Shown piece after piece: positions 36,895-39,021 of a stretch of DNA of 39,021 nt; position 1 is the first letter of the stretch; each line of letters begins with the position of its first letter. Location of the stretch: positions 1 through 39,021 of the forward strand of contig CAILQK010000404.1 of the NCBI GenBank assembly GCA_903836265.1, in the 5' to 3' direction. The notes under the pieces are model-generated. The model did no database searches. It was not told the DNA's origin and saw only the letters and a list, made by a program, of their open reading frames with translations. The position numbers and the translations under genes were made by a program. The stretch is from an uncultured Bacteroidota bacterium. Its GTDB lineage: Bacteria; Bacteroidota; Bacteroidia; Chitinophagales; Saprospiraceae.

Positions 36895-38103
36895 TTAGCC
36901 CTGATCGTCGTCGGAATGAATCACGAGCACAGGCAAATCAGAGGTTAACAGAGCGGAGTTCGTCACGCTTTTATGCAGGATATTCTCCCAGAATTTCCTG
37001 TGATGCGTGACGAACACCATCAGGTCTATGCGGTGATAGAAGGCATATTCGTACAAAGCTCCGGTAATATCTTCGCTCACCATCTTGTTGAAAATGAATG
37101 GCCGGTCGGCAGTGGAAGCACCATACTCTGCCTCAAAAACCTTCCTCTGGCGCTCAAGGCCCTCCTCGCCTCCCGCACCCACGTGCACAAAATGAATCTG
37201 CCCGTCGAAACGACGCGCAAATGAAACCGCCTGCTGTACCGATAAACTATTGAGCGAATCGAAGTCGCTGGCATACAGCAGATTGGTGAATCCGCGGAAC
37301 TCGGCCTCCCTTGGGATAAACAACACCGGGCAATGGGCACTCTTCGACACCTCGGCACTCACCGAGCCGAAAAATCTCTTTCCCAGATTGCCGCTGCCGG
37401 TAGTACCCATGATGATCAGATCCACCTCCCTGGAATACGATTCGAGCGCCACGTCGGGTGCACCGTATATCACTCTGGATACAACAGGCCTGGTATATAA
37501 AGTATCCATTGGTACCCCGGCATACTTTTCAGGCGGAATGTAAGAAACCCCCAGCTCTCCGAGCGACTCCGCGATGAAGGCATCCAGTTCGGTCTTCATG
37601 GTCGCCTGGTAACCCGAAAGGAAACCCGAAGCTGATGGTTTTGAGCCCTCGAAAATACTGTCCATGGCATATACCACCTCCAGCTGCGCTCCCAGATAAT
37701 CGGCTATGTGCCAGCCAAAACGAAGCGCATTGGCAGAAACAGGACTGATATCAACGGGAACGCCGATACGGCGAAGTCTGAACAGTTTGCTCCTGTGCAA
37801 ATTTCTGTTGGCAATGAGATCGGCAATCTGCTCAACGCTCGGAACAATTCCTTCAGCGTACAATACGCCCTCCACCATCAGCGCAGGAAGCGAACTGACA
37901 CCGCTTGATACTACCTGTGCCGGCTCGGTAACCTCAACAACCTTGCCATCAATAGCGGCAGCCTCAAGTGCAAGCATAACCCTGGCGCGCAGCAACTGTG
38001 CGGCTGTATCATGCGCACCAAAGAGCTTGATATGCGTTTTGCCGCATCCCTGACATTCACCCGTGCATTCACGGGCAACTGATATGGTGTTCAAGGCTTT
38101 CAT
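36895..38103 (-). CDS. Thioredoxin-like domain fused to tandem universal stress protein (UspA) domains
   Basis: 'IKLFGAHDTAAQLLRARVMLALEAAAI...VVSSGVSSLPALMVEGVLYAEGIVPSVEQIADLI' (Thioredoxin_3-like), then 'RIGVPVDISPVSANALRFGWHIADYLGAQLEVVYAMDS' and the ATP-motif-like 'GTTGSGNLGKRFFGSVSAEVSKSAHCPVLFIP'. The ATG at 38103 avoids overlap with the CBS gene; 38130 is an alternative. Confidence 0.88.
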   Translation of the reverse strand: MKALNTISVARECTGECQGCGKTHIKLFGAHDTAAQLLRARVMLALEAAAIDGKVVEVTEPAQVVSSGVSSLPALMVEGVLYAEGIVPSVEQIADLIANRNLHRSKLFRLRRIGVPVDISPVSANALRFGWHIADYLGAQLEVVYAMDSIFEGSKPSASGFLSGYQATMKTELDAFIAESLGELGVSYIPPEKYAGVPMDTLYTRPVVSRVIYGAPDVALESYSREVDLIIMGTTGSGNLGKRFFGSVSAEVSKSAHCPVLFIPREAEFRGFTNLLYASDFDSLNSLSVQQAVSFARRFDGQIHFVHVGAGGEEGLERQRKVFEAEYGASTADRPFIFNKMVSEDITGALYEYAFYHRIDLMVFVTHHRKFWENILHKSVTNSALLTSDLPVLVIHSDDDQG

Positions 38104-38107
38104 AACA

Positions 38108-38590
38108 TTATTCGTTGTTCTGGTACACAAGGCTCGGATCAGAAGGAATCTGATGCGAGAGAGCTTTCATGATGTCAAAAGGCGTGATGATGCCAACCAG
38201 CTCTCCATCCTCCACCACCGGGAGCGCATGGAAACGATTCACCATAAACACCTCAAGTGCAACATTCACCCGGTCGTCAGGAGCCACCTTGCCCAGTCGC
38301 TTTGTCATGATCTCTCTGGCAGCAGTCTGAGCCAGACGCTGATCATCGTCGGCCTGACCAGCCGAGCAACAGGAAATACCACCCATAAAATGCTCAAAAT
38401 CGGTCTTGCTGATCAGACCCACTATCTCGCGGAAATGGACAACCGGCAAATGGTGAAAGTTGTGCGTGGCAAATATCTCCTTCACACGCACGAGCGTATC
38501 CTCCGGGGTTACTGTCACAAGGTTTCTGTGGTCGGTCATGAGGCTGGAAACAGGAGCAAAGATGTTCATAGCAGAAAGAGGTTTGTTCAA
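38108..38590 (-). CDS. CBS-domain pair protein
   Basis: 'VSSLMTDHRNLVTVTPEDTLVRVKEIFATHNFHHLPVV...IVGLISKTDF' and 'REIMTKRLGKVAPDDRVNVALEVFMVNRFHALPVVEDGELVGIITPFDIMKAL'. The start may be the internal ATG at 38569. Confidence 0.93.
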   Translation of the reverse strand: MNKPLSAMNIFAPVSSLMTDHRNLVTVTPEDTLVRVKEIFATHNFHHLPVVHFREIVGLISKTDFEHFMGGISCCSAGQADDDQRLAQTAAREIMTKRLGKVAPDDRVNVALEVFMVNRFHALPVVEDGELVGIITPFDIMKALSHQIPSDPSLVYQNNE

Positions 38591-38677
38591 AAATCAATTG
38601 TGATGCAAAGGTGCAGTATGTTCCCTTTTTTCACGGTGACCCAGGTTATTACAACGTATGATTATCATCAATTTGAC

Positions 38678-38685
38678 TACATTTG
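38678..38685 (+). promoter_or_regulatory. Candidate -7 box (TACATTTG) upstream of the response regulator
   Basis: Perfect TAnnTTTG about 23 bp before the ATG at 38708. Within the block shared with 34504-34533. Confidence 0.45.
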
Positions 38686-38707
38686 TCCCGAAAATTCCAC
38701 CCTTTCG

Positions 38708-39021
38708 ATGAAAAAAATACTTGTTATTGAAGACAATCAGGATGTCCGCGAAAATCTCGCCGAAATTCTGTCGCTGAGCGGCTACGAAGCCATAACTGCC
38801 GAAAACGGCAAAATTGGCGTAGAAAAAGCCCAGAAAGAAGACCCCGATCTCATACTGTGCGATATCATGATGCCGGAACTGGATGGTTATGGCGTGCTGC
38901 ATATCCTGAGCCGACAGCAAAAAACCGCCGATATTCCATTCGTGTTCCTCACAGCTAAAGCCGAAAAGGAAGACTTCAGAAAGGGTATGTCGCTCGGCGC
39001 CGACGACTATATCGTGAAACC
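38708..39021 (+). CDS. Response regulator receiver domain protein, truncated by window end
   Basis: 'KKILVIEDNQDVRENLAEILSLSGYEAITAENGKIGVEKAQKEDPDLILCDIMMPELDGYGVLHIL...PFVFLTAKAEKEDFRKGMSLGADDYIVK' (phosphoacceptor Asp and Lys present). Confidence 0.95.
   Translation, partial: MKKILVIEDNQDVRENLAEILSLSGYEAITAENGKIGVEKAQKEDPDLILCDIMMPELDGYGVLHILSRQQKTADIPFVFLTAKAEKEDFRKGMSLGADDYIVK

Noticed and set aside
1-39021. Defence island or mobile element as an explanation for the window
   Set aside because: No transposase, integrase, restriction, CRISPR, toxin-antitoxin pair or tRNA-flanked boundary was seen. Most genes are housekeeping or carbohydrate-related with tight operon structure.

Overview
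The window reads as one contiguous stretch of a Bacteroidota chromosome. The lineage is inferred from gene families (Bacteroidota-type LptD, DUF5362-like, DUF7009-like and GWxTD proteins) and from TAnnTTTG-type -7 promoter boxes. It is dense in protein-coding genes, and I saw no rRNA, tRNA, CRISPR array or transposase. From left to right:
(1) A minus-strand run, 1-5638: secreted Pro-rich protein, murB, two small membrane proteins, a membrane-anchored barnase-like RNase, prmC, and a DUF3298-like protein cut by the window edge.
(2) An S9 prolyl oligopeptidase, queD and an HDAC-family deacetylase.
(3) A plus-strand run, 9817-19307: FAD/Fe-S oxidoreductase, 2-oxoacid:ferredoxin oxidoreductase alpha, GH32, MFS sugar porter, 2-oxoacid:ferredoxin oxidoreductase beta, and two SDR genes. 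The GH32 and sugar-porter genes lie between the two oxidoreductase subunits with overlapping stop/start codons.
(4) An MCE/MlaD protein, an N-acetylmuramoyl-L-alanine amidase and LptD.
(5) A minus-strand run, 24570-31088: glmM, an unrecognised membrane protein with a SPOR-like tail, a chimeric protein, and a GWxTD protein. The chimera has an N-terminal periplasmic-binding-protein-like domain joined to a complete pentameric ligand-gated ion channel (Cys-loop/GLIC-like) module. This is the most exciting locus in the window.
(6) rhaM and a GH78 alpha-L-rhamnosidase.
(7) A DUF7009-like protein, an OmpA/TSP3-repeat protein, a thioredoxin-like/tandem-USP fusion, a CBS protein, and a truncated response regulator.
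All family calls come from motifs recognised by eye. No database search was run.
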